Both the position numbers and the translations under genes were made by a program. This document shows positions 52,488-60,538 of a stretch of DNA of 64,000 bases, piece by piece (the first letter of the stretch is position 1; the number at the start of each line of letters is the position of its first letter). The notes under the pieces were generated by a model, which saw nothing but the letters and a program-made list of their open reading frames with translations, was not told where the DNA came from and did no database searches. This stretch comes from Breoghania sp. (lineage in GTDB: Bacteria; Pseudomonadota; Alphaproteobacteria; Rhizobiales; Stappiaceae): assembly GCF_963674635.1 (NCBI RefSeq), contig NZ_OY771475.1, forward strand, positions 2,852,001 through 2,916,000, given 5' to 3'.

Positions 52488-53205
52488 TCGACCGCTCACC
52501 CCCGTGCCGTGTTGCGATGAGATGAAAACACGCTCAACGCGCAACCTGAAGTCAGATCCACCTTGCACCCCGTTACCACCAAACGGGTTGAACCAGTCAT
52601 GACCGTCTGGATGTCAGCAGGCGGACTATACGGTACAGAACTTCCGCGTTGTTACGAACACGCTGCGAGAAAAGGACGAATCCGCGCCTGATTGAGACGG
52701 ATCGTTCAACAGACGTTTACCCTTGCGTTAGCTGCATGGCATCCATGTGAGTCCTGCAATTGTCTACAGGCAACAGGAACAGTACTGTCGAAGTCGGTGG
52801 AACGGATCCAGCATGGCGCTTGGCGTTGGCGCGATCCGATCGATTTGGGCAGGTTTCAAGGGCGCGCATCGTTCGCGCCTTTTTCTTCGCACCCGGCAAA
52901 GGCGCGGGCGCAAGATGAAACAGCGGTCGGGACGGGCAGAATTGCCCCGCGACCGAGCCGTTTGCGGTGAAACGGATCCCCAGTCATCGAAGCCCCACCC
53001 GGGAAGCGGAGAGCCAGCTGGCCGTCAGCTTCCATTGGACCGGGAACACAGCTTCTTCAGGCCCGCCCCGGAAAGGCCCCAGCGCATCGCGCCGGGGTTC
53101 GGGGACACACTGACCCAGCGCAGGCTCCTTTAAAGAGCATTGGCGCCGCAATTCCGATTTATGCCCCCGCGAAAACAGATGCGGGGCAAGCAAGGCAAGA
53201 ACAAC
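52488..53205. other. Gene-free region with an isolated terminator hairpin
   Basis: About 718 bases show no convincing protein gene. A clear terminator lies at 52858-52886, 370 bases after the nearest upstream stop, so a short non-coding transcript ending there is possible. A 10-base palindrome ACAGTACTGT is at 52779-52788. No well-matched promoter was identified by eye. Confidence 0.5.
52858..52886 (+). terminator. Rho-independent terminator in a gene-free region
   Basis: GGCGCG (52861-52866), loop CATCGTT, CGCGCC (52874-52879) form a stem extended by flanking AAG/TTT pairs, followed by TTTTTCTT. It may end the molybdenum-cofactor operon through a long 3' region or a separate small RNA. Confidence 0.75.
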
Positions 53206-53415
53206 ATGAACGATCTTCGACTTCCCCGTACCGGCCAGTGCAAATGGGCCGAGGGCACGGGCGGCAACTACATCTTTCCCTGCAACAACCGCGTCGAGTC
53301 GGGCATCTCCTACTGCGCAGAGCATCACGCGCTGGTCTATATCTCGCCGGAAGAGCGCCGCCGTCAGCGCGAGGGCCGCCCGCAGATCGCCGCGCCCGCC
53401 CGCTTCGCGGCCTGA
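53206..53415 (+). CDS. Short GcrA-like zinc-binding protein
   Basis: This 69-residue protein starts MNDLRLPRTGQCKWAEGTGG. It has Cys12, Cys26, Cys37 and His40 (QCKW, FPCNNR, SYCAEHH), resembling the C-terminal zinc-like region of the cell-cycle regulator GcrA (CxW, FCG, YCxxH). The N-terminal DNA-binding helix-turn-helix of GcrA is missing, so it is not a full regulator. A basic tail (EERRRQREGRPQ) ends it. AAGG precedes the ATG at 53206. The function is unknown. A terminator follows. Confidence 0.72.
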   Translation: MNDLRLPRTGQCKWAEGTGGNYIFPCNNRVESGISYCAEHHALVYISPEERRRQREGRPQIAAPARFAA

Positions 53416-53473
53416 GCAGCCTGCCCGACCCCATTGCCCGCATCCAGGCATCGGATCGCAAGCATGATCAAGA

Positions 53474-53502
53474 AAACCCCCGGCTTTGACCGGGGGTTTC
53501 GT
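53474..53502 (+). terminator. Terminator after the GcrA-like gene (may serve both strands)
   Basis: AAACCCCCGG (53474-53483), loop CTTTGA, CCGGGGGTTT (53490-53499) form a perfect 10-base-pair stem. T-rich tracts lie on both sides, so it may terminate transcripts from both directions, including the FMN reductase gene. Confidence 0.88.
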
Positions 53503-53554
53503 TTCTCTGACAGCTGAAAGGGCTCAGAGCGGCTTCCGCGCTTGTGGCCTTGGC

Positions 53555-54127
53555 TCAAGCGGAGAGGCGGTCGACATAGGCTGCAAAGGCGCCAAGCTGT
53601 TTTGAGACGAATTCGCGCGTCCCCTCGTCCGTCAGGGCCAGCGTCTCCTCATCGAATTTCTGCATGGCACCGCCGACGAAAACCTCCGGCGTCGTGAAGA
53701 CATCCGCCCCCAGGAACACCATGACCTGGCGCAGATGATACTGCATCCGCGCGCCACCAAGCGTGCCGGGGGAAACGGATTGGAGACAGACAGGCTTGGC
53801 CTTGAAAGGCTGATCCTCGACGCGCGACACCCAGTCCAGCGCGTTCTTCAAGACACCGGGCACCGAGTAATTGTATTCGGGTGAAACGATGATGACGCCA
53901 TCGGCGGCGCGCACGGCGTCGGCCAACGCGGTCACTTCGGCGGGAAATCCGGACTGGTTCTGCAGATCGGCATTGTAGAGCGGGATCTTGCCGATGGACG
54001 GGGCCTCGGTGATCGACATGCGGTCCGGGGCCAGATCGGGCAAGGTGCGCAGCAAGGCATGATTGAGGGAGCCCGCACGCAGGCTGCCACAAAGGCCAAC
54101 AATGTTTAGTTTCTCTTTTCCCGACAT
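53555..54127 (-). CDS. NAD(P)H-dependent FMN reductase
   Basis: This is a flavodoxin-like reductase of 190 residues from the start MSGKEKLNIVGLCGSLRAGS. The FMN phosphate loop GSLRAGSLNHALLR and the motif SPEYNYSVPGVLKNALDWVS are the ChrR/ArsH/SsuE-type signatures. Enzymes of this group supply reduced FMN or reduce quinones and chromate. It is divergent from the extradiol dioxygenase gene and may share its promoter region. A longer frame starts at 54160 with MFNTR, but its ribosome-binding site is weak. Confidence 0.88.
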   Translation of the reverse strand: MSGKEKLNIVGLCGSLRAGSLNHALLRTLPDLAPDRMSITEAPSIGKIPLYNADLQNQSGFPAEVTALADAVRAADGVIIVSPEYNYSVPGVLKNALDWVSRVEDQPFKAKPVCLQSVSPGTLGGARMQYHLRQVMVFLGADVFTTPEVFVGGAMQKFDEETLALTDEGTREFVSKQLGAFAAYVDRLSA

Positions 54128-54352
54128 GAACGCATTCCCATCCGCTCTCGTGTTGAACACATGCAGGCCGGGTTTCGAGACACAGGCCTGCCCCTGTTAG
54201 ATCGTTCGAGTGGCCCGGAAGTTCCATATCGCAATAGCCAGATATTATCACTGCGGTCGGCTTTATCCATTGCCTCCCTTACGGAAACTTCGCAAAACAG
54301 GCGACACGAACCACGCTCAAGACGACCGACCGGACGAGGAAAACGACACGCC

Positions 54353-55324
54353 ATGCCCGCATTCACGCCGATGATGGAGCCCTGTTACGATATCGCGCAT
54401 CTGGGCCATGTCGAACTCTTCACCAACAAGCCGGAACAAAGCCTCGATTTCTTTGTCGACGTGCTGGGCCTGACCGCATCCGGTACGGAAGGCGACAGCG
54501 TCTACCTGCGCGCATGGGATGACTACGAGTTTCACACGCTGAAACTCACCGCGTCCAACACGACCGGCGTCGGCCACGTGGGCTATCGCGCCTCCAGCCC
54601 GCAGGCACTGGAACGCCGGGTGAAGGCCATCGAGGGGATGGGAGCGGGCATCGGCTGGAGTGACGGCGATCTCGGTCACGGCGCCGCCTACCGGTTCGCG
54701 GATCCGGACGGACACATCTTCGAGATCTATTACGACACCAACCGATATGTGGCGCCGACTTCCGAAAAGCCTGCGTTGAAGAACCAGGCACAGCGCTATC
54801 ACGGACGCGGTGTGTGCGTGCGCCGTCTCGACCACCTGAACCTGCTGGCAAGCGATGTGGATGCCATCGCCGATTTCATGCCACGCGCGCTCGGCTCACG
54901 CATCACCGAGCGGATCATGCTCGATTCCGGCCATCTCGGCGGCTGCTGGTTCACGGTCAACAACAAGAGCTACGACATCGCCTATACGGGCGACCATACC
55001 GGCGCGCATGGGCGGTTCCACCATGTCACCTATGCGCTCGACCAGCGCGAACAGATCCTGCAGGCGGCCGACATCTTTTTGGAAAACGGCATCCACATCG
55101 AAACCGGCCCGCACAAGCACGCCGTCCAGCAGACCTTTTTTCTCTATGTCTATGAGCCGGCGGGCAATCGGGTGGAGGTCTGCAATGCGGGCGCGCGCCT
55201 AATCCTCGCGCCCGATTGGGAAACCGTCACCTGGACAGAGGAAGAGCGCAAGAAGGGGCAGGCCTGGGGGCTCCAGACCATCCCCTCCTTCCACACCCAT
55301 GGCACACCGCCCGTCGGCGAATAG
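54353..55324 (+). CDS. Extradiol dioxygenase of the VOC family (catechol 2,3-dioxygenase-like)
   Basis: This is a type I extradiol ring-cleavage dioxygenase of 323 residues, with two VOC domains. The first domain (residues 15-125) starts DIAHLGHVELFTNKPEQSLD. The second carries the likely iron ligands: His161 in RLDHLNLL, His223 or His224 in GRFHHVTYAL, and Glu275 in NRVEVCNAG. This is the 2-His-1-carboxylate set of catechol and biphenyl dioxygenases. The substrate is unknown. No ring-hydroxylating or other meta-cleavage genes follow. A divergent FMN reductase and a convergent CoA-transferase gene are neighbours. Confidence 0.87.
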   Translation: MPAFTPMMEPCYDIAHLGHVELFTNKPEQSLDFFVDVLGLTASGTEGDSVYLRAWDDYEFHTLKLTASNTTGVGHVGYRASSPQALERRVKAIEGMGAGIGWSDGDLGHGAAYRFADPDGHIFEIYYDTNRYVAPTSEKPALKNQAQRYHGRGVCVRRLDHLNLLASDVDAIADFMPRALGSRITERIMLDSGHLGGCWFTVNNKSYDIAYTGDHTGAHGRFHHVTYALDQREQILQAADIFLENGIHIETGPHKHAVQQTFFLYVYEPAGNRVEVCNAGARLILAPDWETVTWTEEERKKGQAWGLQTIPSFHTHGTPPVGE

Positions 55325-55330
55325 CCCCGC

Positions 55331-56455
55331 CTAGGGCCGTTTCCGTATTGCGGTCAGGTCCTCGCCAGCGAGGCCCCACCGGGCCAGAACGTCCCCCGGA
55401 TCGGAGGCGTCCTCATCTACAAGCGCACCGGGGGTGCGGCCAAAGCGGGGAGCGGGCGCAGGCTGAACGACGCCCGCTTTCTCGATGAAGGTGCGGCGCG
55501 CCGCGTTGTGCGGATGCGCCATCACCTCCCCCATGCCCAGAACCGGTGCGACGCAGGCATCCAGTCCTTCGAAAGCGGCGATCCAGTCATCGCGATCGCG
55601 GGTCAGGAAGATCTCCTGCAGCTTTGCCCTGCGTTCCGGCCAGAGCGCGGGATCATATTGATCGGCCCCGAAGTCCTCCACGCCCATCACCCTGGCGAAG
55701 GCCGCATGGAACTGCGGCTCGATGGGCCCGACAGCGATGTGACGGTCATCGCGGCACCGATATGCGGCGTAGAAATGGGCCGCCCCGTCGAGCATGTTGG
55801 CCTCGCGCCTGTCCTTCCACATCCCACCCGCCATCAGCTCGTAGAGATAGGCCATCATGAGGCTCGAACCGTCGGTCATGGCGGCATCGACCACCTGACC
55901 GCGGCCTGAGCGGGACCGCTCGAAAAGCGCCGAAAGCAGGCCGACAAGCGCCAGCATGCCGCCACCACCATAATCGCCGACGAGATTGAGCGGCGGCACG
56001 GGACCGTCCGCCGGGCCAATGGCATGAAGCGCGCCGGACAGTGCGATATAGGTCAGATCGTGGCCTGCGCGCGGGCTTAAGGGACCATCCTGCCCCCAGC
56101 CCGTGACCCGCGTGATAATGAGGCCAGGATTTTCCGCCATCAGATCATCGGGCGAGAGGCCGAGGCGCTCCAGAACACCGGGCCGATACCCCTCGATCCA
56201 CACATCGGCGCAGGCAATGATCCCGCGGGCCCGCGCGACGTCCTTCGGGTTCTTGAGATCGAGCCCGATGCGCGCGGCCCGCCCACGGCAGGTGATCTCG
56301 CGCGGGTTGGTCACGTCCTCTCCCGGCCGATCGATGCGCACGACCTCCGCGCCCAGATCGCTCAGCACCATCGCCGCGAAAGGCACCGGCCCGATGGCCG
56401 CCATTTCCACGACCTTCAGCCCGGCCAGCGGCCCCTTCCGCTCAGCCCCGCTCAA
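55331..56455 (-). CDS. CaiB/BaiF CoA-transferase family protein, alpha-methylacyl-CoA racemase type
   Basis: This is a 374-residue member of the type III CoA transferase fold. Its start, LKVVEMAAIGPVPFAAMVLS, and the motifs RAGHDLTYIALSGALHAIG (likely catalytic His) and GQVVDAAMTDGSSLMMAYLY (Asp) match alpha-methylacyl-CoA racemases better than true CoA transferases. Glu of VMGVEDFGADQYD is also in the racemase position. The role would be epimerising 2-methyl-branched acyl-CoAs. It ends 6 bases from the dioxygenase stop, in convergent orientation, and is preceded by a glycerate kinase gene on the same strand. Confidence 0.85.
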   Translation of the reverse strand: MSGAERKGPLAGLKVVEMAAIGPVPFAAMVLSDLGAEVVRIDRPGEDVTNPREITCRGRAARIGLDLKNPKDVARARGIIACADVWIEGYRPGVLERLGLSPDDLMAENPGLIITRVTGWGQDGPLSPRAGHDLTYIALSGALHAIGPADGPVPPLNLVGDYGGGGMLALVGLLSALFERSRSGRGQVVDAAMTDGSSLMMAYLYELMAGGMWKDRREANMLDGAAHFYAAYRCRDDRHIAVGPIEPQFHAAFARVMGVEDFGADQYDPALWPERRAKLQEIFLTRDRDDWIAAFEGLDACVAPVLGMGEVMAHPHNAARRTFIEKAGVVQPAPAPRFGRTPGALVDEDASDPGDVLARWGLAGEDLTAIRKRP

Positions 56456-56504
56456 GAGGCCCCATCCCTGTTCATCGTCATGCCTGTTCCTCCCAGAACC
56501 TCTC

Positions 56505-57794
56505 TCAATCGCGGCGATCGATCAGGATCGCCCTGAAATCATTCACATTCGTGCCGGTTGGGCCGGGCTCAAAGAGCCCCCCTATGGCGGCAAAGGCCGT
56601 CCAGGCGTCGTTGTCCGAAAGGCAGGCATTGACGTCGAGACCGGCGGCGGCAAGGCGCGCGACCGTTTCCCCATCGGCGAACGCGCCCGCATTGTCCTCA
56701 CTGCCGTCAATCCCATCCGTATCGGCGGCCAGCGCGGAGATCGCCTGCGATCCGGCAATTCGGGCGGCGAAGGACAGCAGAAATTCGCTGTTGCGCCCGC
56801 CCTTGCCGGAGCCTTTCAGGGTCACCGTCGTCTCCCCGCCGGACAGCAGCACGACGGGGGCGGCAAACGGTTCGTCGCGTCGCTCGATTTCCAGGGCAAG
56901 CGCTGCATGGAAAAGTCCCGCCTCGCGGGCCTCGCCCTCGATCGCGTCCGACAGGATGACCGGGGTCACGCCCGCCTTGCGCGCCTCATCGGCAGCGGCT
57001 TCCAGCGAAACGCGGGCCGATGCGATCACATGGGCTTCGGTGTTCTTGAGGCGCGGATCATCGGGGGAGGGGGCGCCTTCTGCTGTTTCCAGATGCGCCC
57101 GGATCGCGGGCGGCAGCGCGATGGCGTAGCGCTCGGCGGCCCGCAGCGCATCGGCGGGCATCATCTTGTCGGCGACAGTGGGGCCGGAGGCAATGAAAGC
57201 CGCCTCATCGCCGGGAATGTCGGAAATCAGAAGACTGACAACGCGCGCAGGATAGGCAGCGGCGGCCAGCCGGCCACCCTTGATGCGGGAAAACTGCTTG
57301 CGGATCGTGTTCATCGCGGAAATCGGCGCGCCGGAGGCGAGCAGGATCTCGTTGAGCGCGATTTCATCTTCCAGAGTGAAGCCGTCCGGCGGGGCTGGAA
57401 GCAGCGCGGATCCGCCGCCGCAGACAAGAGCGATGACGAGATCGTCCGCCGTCAGCCCGGCCACCCGTTCCAGAAGCCGGGCAGCCCCTTCAAGCCCCGC
57501 CTCATCCGGCACGGGATGGGCTGCCTCCAGAACCTCTATCCGACGACACTCGGCTGCGTAGCCGTAACGGGTGACAACGATACCTTCCAGGGGGCCGGGC
57601 CAAAGGTCTTCCAGAGCCCGCGCCATTTGCGCCGCGCCCTTGCCCGCGCCAACAACAATCGTGCGGCCCCTTGGCGGATCGGGGAGAAAGCGCGCAATGC
57701 TCTGACGTGGCTGGGCGGCCGCCACAGCGGCGTGAAAAAGCCCTTCCAGAAACTGTCGCGCGTCACCCTGCGAACGCCCCATTCGTCCCCCCAT
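56505..57794 (-). CDS. gckA: Glycerate 2-kinase (GckA/MOFRL family)
   Basis: This is a 429-residue kinase of the type II glycerate kinase family. It makes 2-phosphoglycerate from glycerate in glyoxylate or serine-cycle metabolism. Motifs include RTIVVGAGKGAAQMARALED near the N-terminus, ALVCGGGSALLPAPPDGFTL in the middle, and the MOFRL domain signature VVLLSGGETTVTLKGSGKGG, RNSEFLLSFA, near the C-terminus. Length is normal. A start at M5 is also possible. It lies 50 bases upstream of the racemase-like gene on the minus strand. Whether the two act together is not clear. Confidence 0.9.
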   Translation of the reverse strand: MGGRMGRSQGDARQFLEGLFHAAVAAAQPRQSIARFLPDPPRGRTIVVGAGKGAAQMARALEDLWPGPLEGIVVTRYGYAAECRRIEVLEAAHPVPDEAGLEGAARLLERVAGLTADDLVIALVCGGGSALLPAPPDGFTLEDEIALNEILLASGAPISAMNTIRKQFSRIKGGRLAAAAYPARVVSLLISDIPGDEAAFIASGPTVADKMMPADALRAAERYAIALPPAIRAHLETAEGAPSPDDPRLKNTEAHVIASARVSLEAAADEARKAGVTPVILSDAIEGEAREAGLFHAALALEIERRDEPFAAPVVLLSGGETTVTLKGSGKGGRNSEFLLSFAARIAGSQAISALAADTDGIDGSEDNAGAFADGETVARLAAAGLDVNACLSDNDAWTAFAAIGGLFEPGPTGTNVNDFRAILIDRRD

Positions 57795-57932
57795 CCGGGG
57801 CCCGTTTCAATCGCCGGGCGCCCTGCCTTTTTTTCGACTTGGCTCAGCATTGTCGGTTTTATCCGGGATGCCAAGGGCACGAAGGGCGGAGATACCCTCT
57901 TGAGGCTCCACATCTAGCTTAAGGCTCCACAT

Positions 57933-58406
57933 CTAGAGCGAGGTCCGGACCTTGTAATGCGTGTGAGCCTGTTCGGACCCATGTCCATGAACATGCGGTT
58001 CGCTGTCGCGCGCGACCGGCACCAGCCCCAACGCCCCGTGCATCACGCCACGCTCGGCGAAAAGCGCCTCGGCATAGGTCGTGACATCGGCGGCACGTCC
58101 CGTCATCACCGTCACGTCGATCGAGGTGGTGTGGTCGAGCGGCACGGAAAGGGTGGCAACCGTTTGGTCGTGGCGGTCGAGCCTGCCCTGCGGCACACGG
58201 GCGGCGAGCCCCCGGACCGACTGGTCGATGGCGCAACTGATGATGCCGAAACACTGCGCCTCGCCCGGCGCATCAGGCACCGTGGCCAGCCCCCGGCGAA
58301 CGAGATCCCGGATCACCTCAGACCGCCCCGCCGCGCCCGTCGCCTTCATATGCGTATCGAGCTCCTCAGCCAGAGCGTCATCCAGCGTGATCGTGATGCG
58401 TTGCAT
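57933..58406 (-). CDS. nikR: NikR-family metal-responsive repressor with altered metal site
   Basis: This is a ribbon-helix-helix regulator of 157 residues starting MQRITITLDDALAEELDTHM. Arg3, Thr5 and Thr7, the base-contacting residues of E. coli NikR, and Glu30/Asp34 are kept. However, the four nickel ligands are not. By ungapped alignment His76, His87, His89 and Cys95 are Leu, Ser, Pro and Ser (RLDRHDQTVATLSVPLDHTT, then SID). His79 and His92 remain, and a C-terminal extension has His138, 140, 142, 148 and 150. A GGAGGAAAC site fixes the start at 58406. It is divergent from the nik importer operon, with a NikR-type operator between them. It probably senses metal differently, possibly nickel or cobalt. 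Confidence 0.85.
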   Translation of the reverse strand: MQRITITLDDALAEELDTHMKATGAAGRSEVIRDLVRRGLATVPDAPGEAQCFGIISCAIDQSVRGLAARVPQGRLDRHDQTVATLSVPLDHTTSIDVTVMTGRAADVTTYAEALFAERGVMHGALGLVPVARDSEPHVHGHGSEQAHTHYKVRTSL

Positions 58407-58480
58407 GTTTCCTCCCTCGCTTCGCGCTTCGCGCAAAGCCTAGCACAAACGTTGCGTAAGCCCTTGCGCCGACCGGAGCA

Positions 58481-58508
58481 GTGTGATTTTTTACTAAACT
58501 TATCATAC
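58481..58508. promoter_or_regulatory. NikR-type operator GTGTGA-N16-TCATAC
   Basis: The sequence GTGTGA, 16 bases, TCATAC differs from the E. coli NikR operator (GTATGA-N16-TCATAC) at one base. It lies midway between the divergent nikR and nikK starts (75 and 68 bases away), in AT-rich DNA. It could repress both genes. The match is by eye but is exact in spacing. Confidence 0.8.
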
Positions 58509-58576
58509 TTCCAGACTTCGCGGCTCAGCCGCTCCCCTGCCGCCGCCACACCTCACGTCCGTCCGAAGGATGCACC

Positions 58577-59368
58577 ATGCGTAGACCCTCTGCCCTTTCC
58601 ACCTTTGCCAGCCTCGCACTTTCTGCTCTGCTGCTCACCAATGGGCCCGCATCCGCGCATTTCCTTCAGATCATCCCTTCCGAGGACGTCCTGCCCGAAG
58701 GCGGAACGGTGCTTCTCGACATGCTCTTCACCCATCCCTTCGAGGGCGGACCGATCATGGCGATGGAGCGGCCCGAGCGGCTGGGCATGCTGAACAACGG
58801 TGAGATCATCGACCTCTTGCCCGACATCGCGAAAAATCCTTCGGGCGGTGGTGAGGGCTGGACTGTCTCACGCGAACTTGCCGAACCGGGGGCCTCCGTC
58901 TTCTTTGTCGATCCCGCTCCCTATTGGGAGCCCGCAGAAGGCAAGTTCATCAAGCATTACGCCAAGGTGGTGGTGGACAATTACGCCTCCGGCGAGGGCT
59001 GGGACGCCATGGTCGGCCTTCCGGTGGAAATCCGACCGCTCACGCGCCCGACCGGCCTTTGGACCGGAAATCTCTTTTCCGGCGTCGTGATGAAAGGCGA
59101 GGCCCCCGTGCCGTTTGCCGAGATCGAGGTGGAGTTCATCAATGACGGATCGATCCAGGCACCGAATGAGGCCTTCATCACGCAAGTGATTACAGCGGAT
59201 GCAAACGGCACCTTTTCCTACGCCATGCCGCATGCGGGGTGGTGGGGCTTCGCGGCGCTGGTGACCGGCGAAGCCTCCATGACCGCCCCGGACGGCAAGG
59301 CCGTGCCGGTTGAGGAAGGCGGCCTCATCTGGGTGCGTGCGCAAGATAGCGCCTCCGCACAGCAATAG
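58577..59368 (+). CDS. nikK: NikK-like periplasmic component of nickel/cobalt uptake (DUF4198)
   Basis: NikK proteins are periplasmic accessory factors of ECF-type nickel or cobalt importers in proteobacteria. The 263-residue precursor has a Sec signal peptide ending at PASA, before HFLQIIPSEDVLPEGG, so the mature protein is predicted to start with histidine. The body is DUF4198-like, with VLLDMLFTHPFEGGPIM near the start and VVVDNYASGEGWDAMVGLPV in the middle, then EIEVEFINDGS. The last part resembles a carboxypeptidase-regulatory-like beta-sandwich. The gene is first in the nikKMLQO operon, 68 bases after the NikR-type operator. Confidence 0.88.
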   Translation: MRRPSALSTFASLALSALLLTNGPASAHFLQIIPSEDVLPEGGTVLLDMLFTHPFEGGPIMAMERPERLGMLNNGEIIDLLPDIAKNPSGGGEGWTVSRELAEPGASVFFVDPAPYWEPAEGKFIKHYAKVVVDNYASGEGWDAMVGLPVEIRPLTRPTGLWTGNLFSGVVMKGEAPVPFAEIEVEFINDGSIQAPNEAFITQVITADANGTFSYAMPHAGWWGFAALVTGEASMTAPDGKAVPVEEGGLIWVRAQDSASAQQ

Positions 59369-59381
59369 GCGGAGATCCGGC

Positions 59382-59996
59382 GTGGCCCATATTCCCGATG
59401 GCGTTCTCTCCGCCCCCGTGCTCATCGCGGGGGCGGCCCTCGCCGCGGGCGGCATCGCCCTTGGGCTGCGCACTCTCGACGAACGGGCCATTCCGCGCAC
59501 GGGCATCCTGGCGGCGGCGGCCTTCGCGGGTTCGCTTTTCGCCGTGCCCGTCGGCCCGTCAAGCGTGCATCTGCTGCTCTCAGGGCTTCTCGGCATTCTC
59601 ATCGGCACCGCGACCTTTCCCGCCATGGCGGTTGCGCTTTTTCTGCAGGCGCTGCTTTTCGGCTTCGGCGGACTGACGACGCTGGGCATCAATCTCGTCA
59701 ATATCGCCCTGCCGGGTGTCGTTCTCGGCCTGTTGCTGGGGCCCGTGATCCGTTCAACCCCGCACCCGACACTTCGGCTGTGCCTGGCCGCCGTCGTTGG
59801 CGCAGGAGCTGTTCTGGGAACCGGTGCGCTGGTCGCGCTCGCGCTCGCCCTGTCATCATCCGCCTATACGCCCGTCGCCAGCATTCTGCTTGCCACCTAT
59901 CTGCCGCTTGCGGCAGGCGAAGCCTTCATCACAGCGGTCATCGTCGCGTTTCTCGCCCGCGTCTCGCCTGATGCGCTGAGGCCGATGTTGTCATGA
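59382..59996 (+). CDS. nikM: ECF-type nickel/cobalt transporter substrate-specific membrane component NikM/CbiM
   Basis: NikM (CbiM) binds the metal and hands it through the membrane in an ECF-type importer. The product is 204 residues from a GTG start at 59382, with GGAG nine bases upstream. It starts MAHIPDGVLSAPVLIAGAAL, where family members usually have a His at residue 2. If the initial Met is cleaved before Ala, His2 would again be the second residue. The second likely ligand is His63 in PSSVHLLLSG. About six membrane helices follow, including GGLTTLGINLVNIALPGVVL. It is 13 bases after nikK. Confidence 0.9.
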   Translation: MAHIPDGVLSAPVLIAGAALAAGGIALGLRTLDERAIPRTGILAAAAFAGSLFAVPVGPSSVHLLLSGLLGILIGTATFPAMAVALFLQALLFGFGGLTTLGINLVNIALPGVVLGLLLGPVIRSTPHPTLRLCLAAVVGAGAVLGTGALVALALALSSSAYTPVASILLATYLPLAAGEAFITAVIVAFLARVSPDALRPMLS

Positions 59997-60538
59997 GCCT
60001 GCGTGCCCTTCTCATCGCCCTTCTCATGGTTGCCGGCCTCAGCACACAAGCTTGCGCGCACAAGCTGAAGGTCTTTGCGACGGTTCAGGGCTCAACCATT
60101 TCAGGCTATGGCTTTTTCATTGGCGGCGGACGCGCGGCGGGCGCGCGCTGGATCGTCCATGACGAAACCGGCGCCCTGTTGGGCGAAGGCAAGACCGATG
60201 AGCAGGGCCGGTTCCGTTTCGAACCGGTGCCCGCCCGCCCCCTCACGGTGACAATCGACACCGGCGAAGGACATGGCGCGTCAAAGACCCTTTCGGCCAC
60301 CAACCCCCTACCCGCCGCCCCAAGCAGCCCCCCGCAAGGCGGATCGGCAGCGCAGGTCCTGACGGGCGAGGAGGTCGCCGTTCTGGTTGATGTGGCCGTT
60401 CAACGGCAGGTCACCCCCCTGCTGGAGCGCATCGAGGAAATGGATGCGCGGATGCGCTATACAGACATTCTCTGCGGTCTCTTCCTGATCATCGGGCTTG
60501 TGGGAGGTGGCTTGTGGCTCCGCACATGGCGAGGCTAG
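59993..60538 (+). CDS. nikL: NikL-like accessory component of nickel/cobalt uptake
   Basis: NikL replaces NikN in some proteobacterial nickel importers. The 181-residue product has a signal peptide ending near TQACA, giving a mature start HKLKVFATVQG, again with an N-terminal His. A small beta domain follows (GYGFFIGGGRAAGARWIVHD, then RFRFEPVPARPLTVTIDTGE). A C-terminal membrane helix (LCGLFLIIGLVGGGLWL) anchors the protein near the transporter. Residues 125-155 are likely coiled coil. It overlaps nikM by 4 bases and nikQ by about 25 bases. Confidence 0.85.
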   Translation: MSLRALLIALLMVAGLSTQACAHKLKVFATVQGSTISGYGFFIGGGRAAGARWIVHDETGALLGEGKTDEQGRFRFEPVPARPLTVTIDTGEGHGASKTLSATNPLPAAPSSPPQGGSAAQVLTGEEVAVLVDVAVQRQVTPLLERIEEMDARMRYTDILCGLFLIIGLVGGGLWLRTWRG

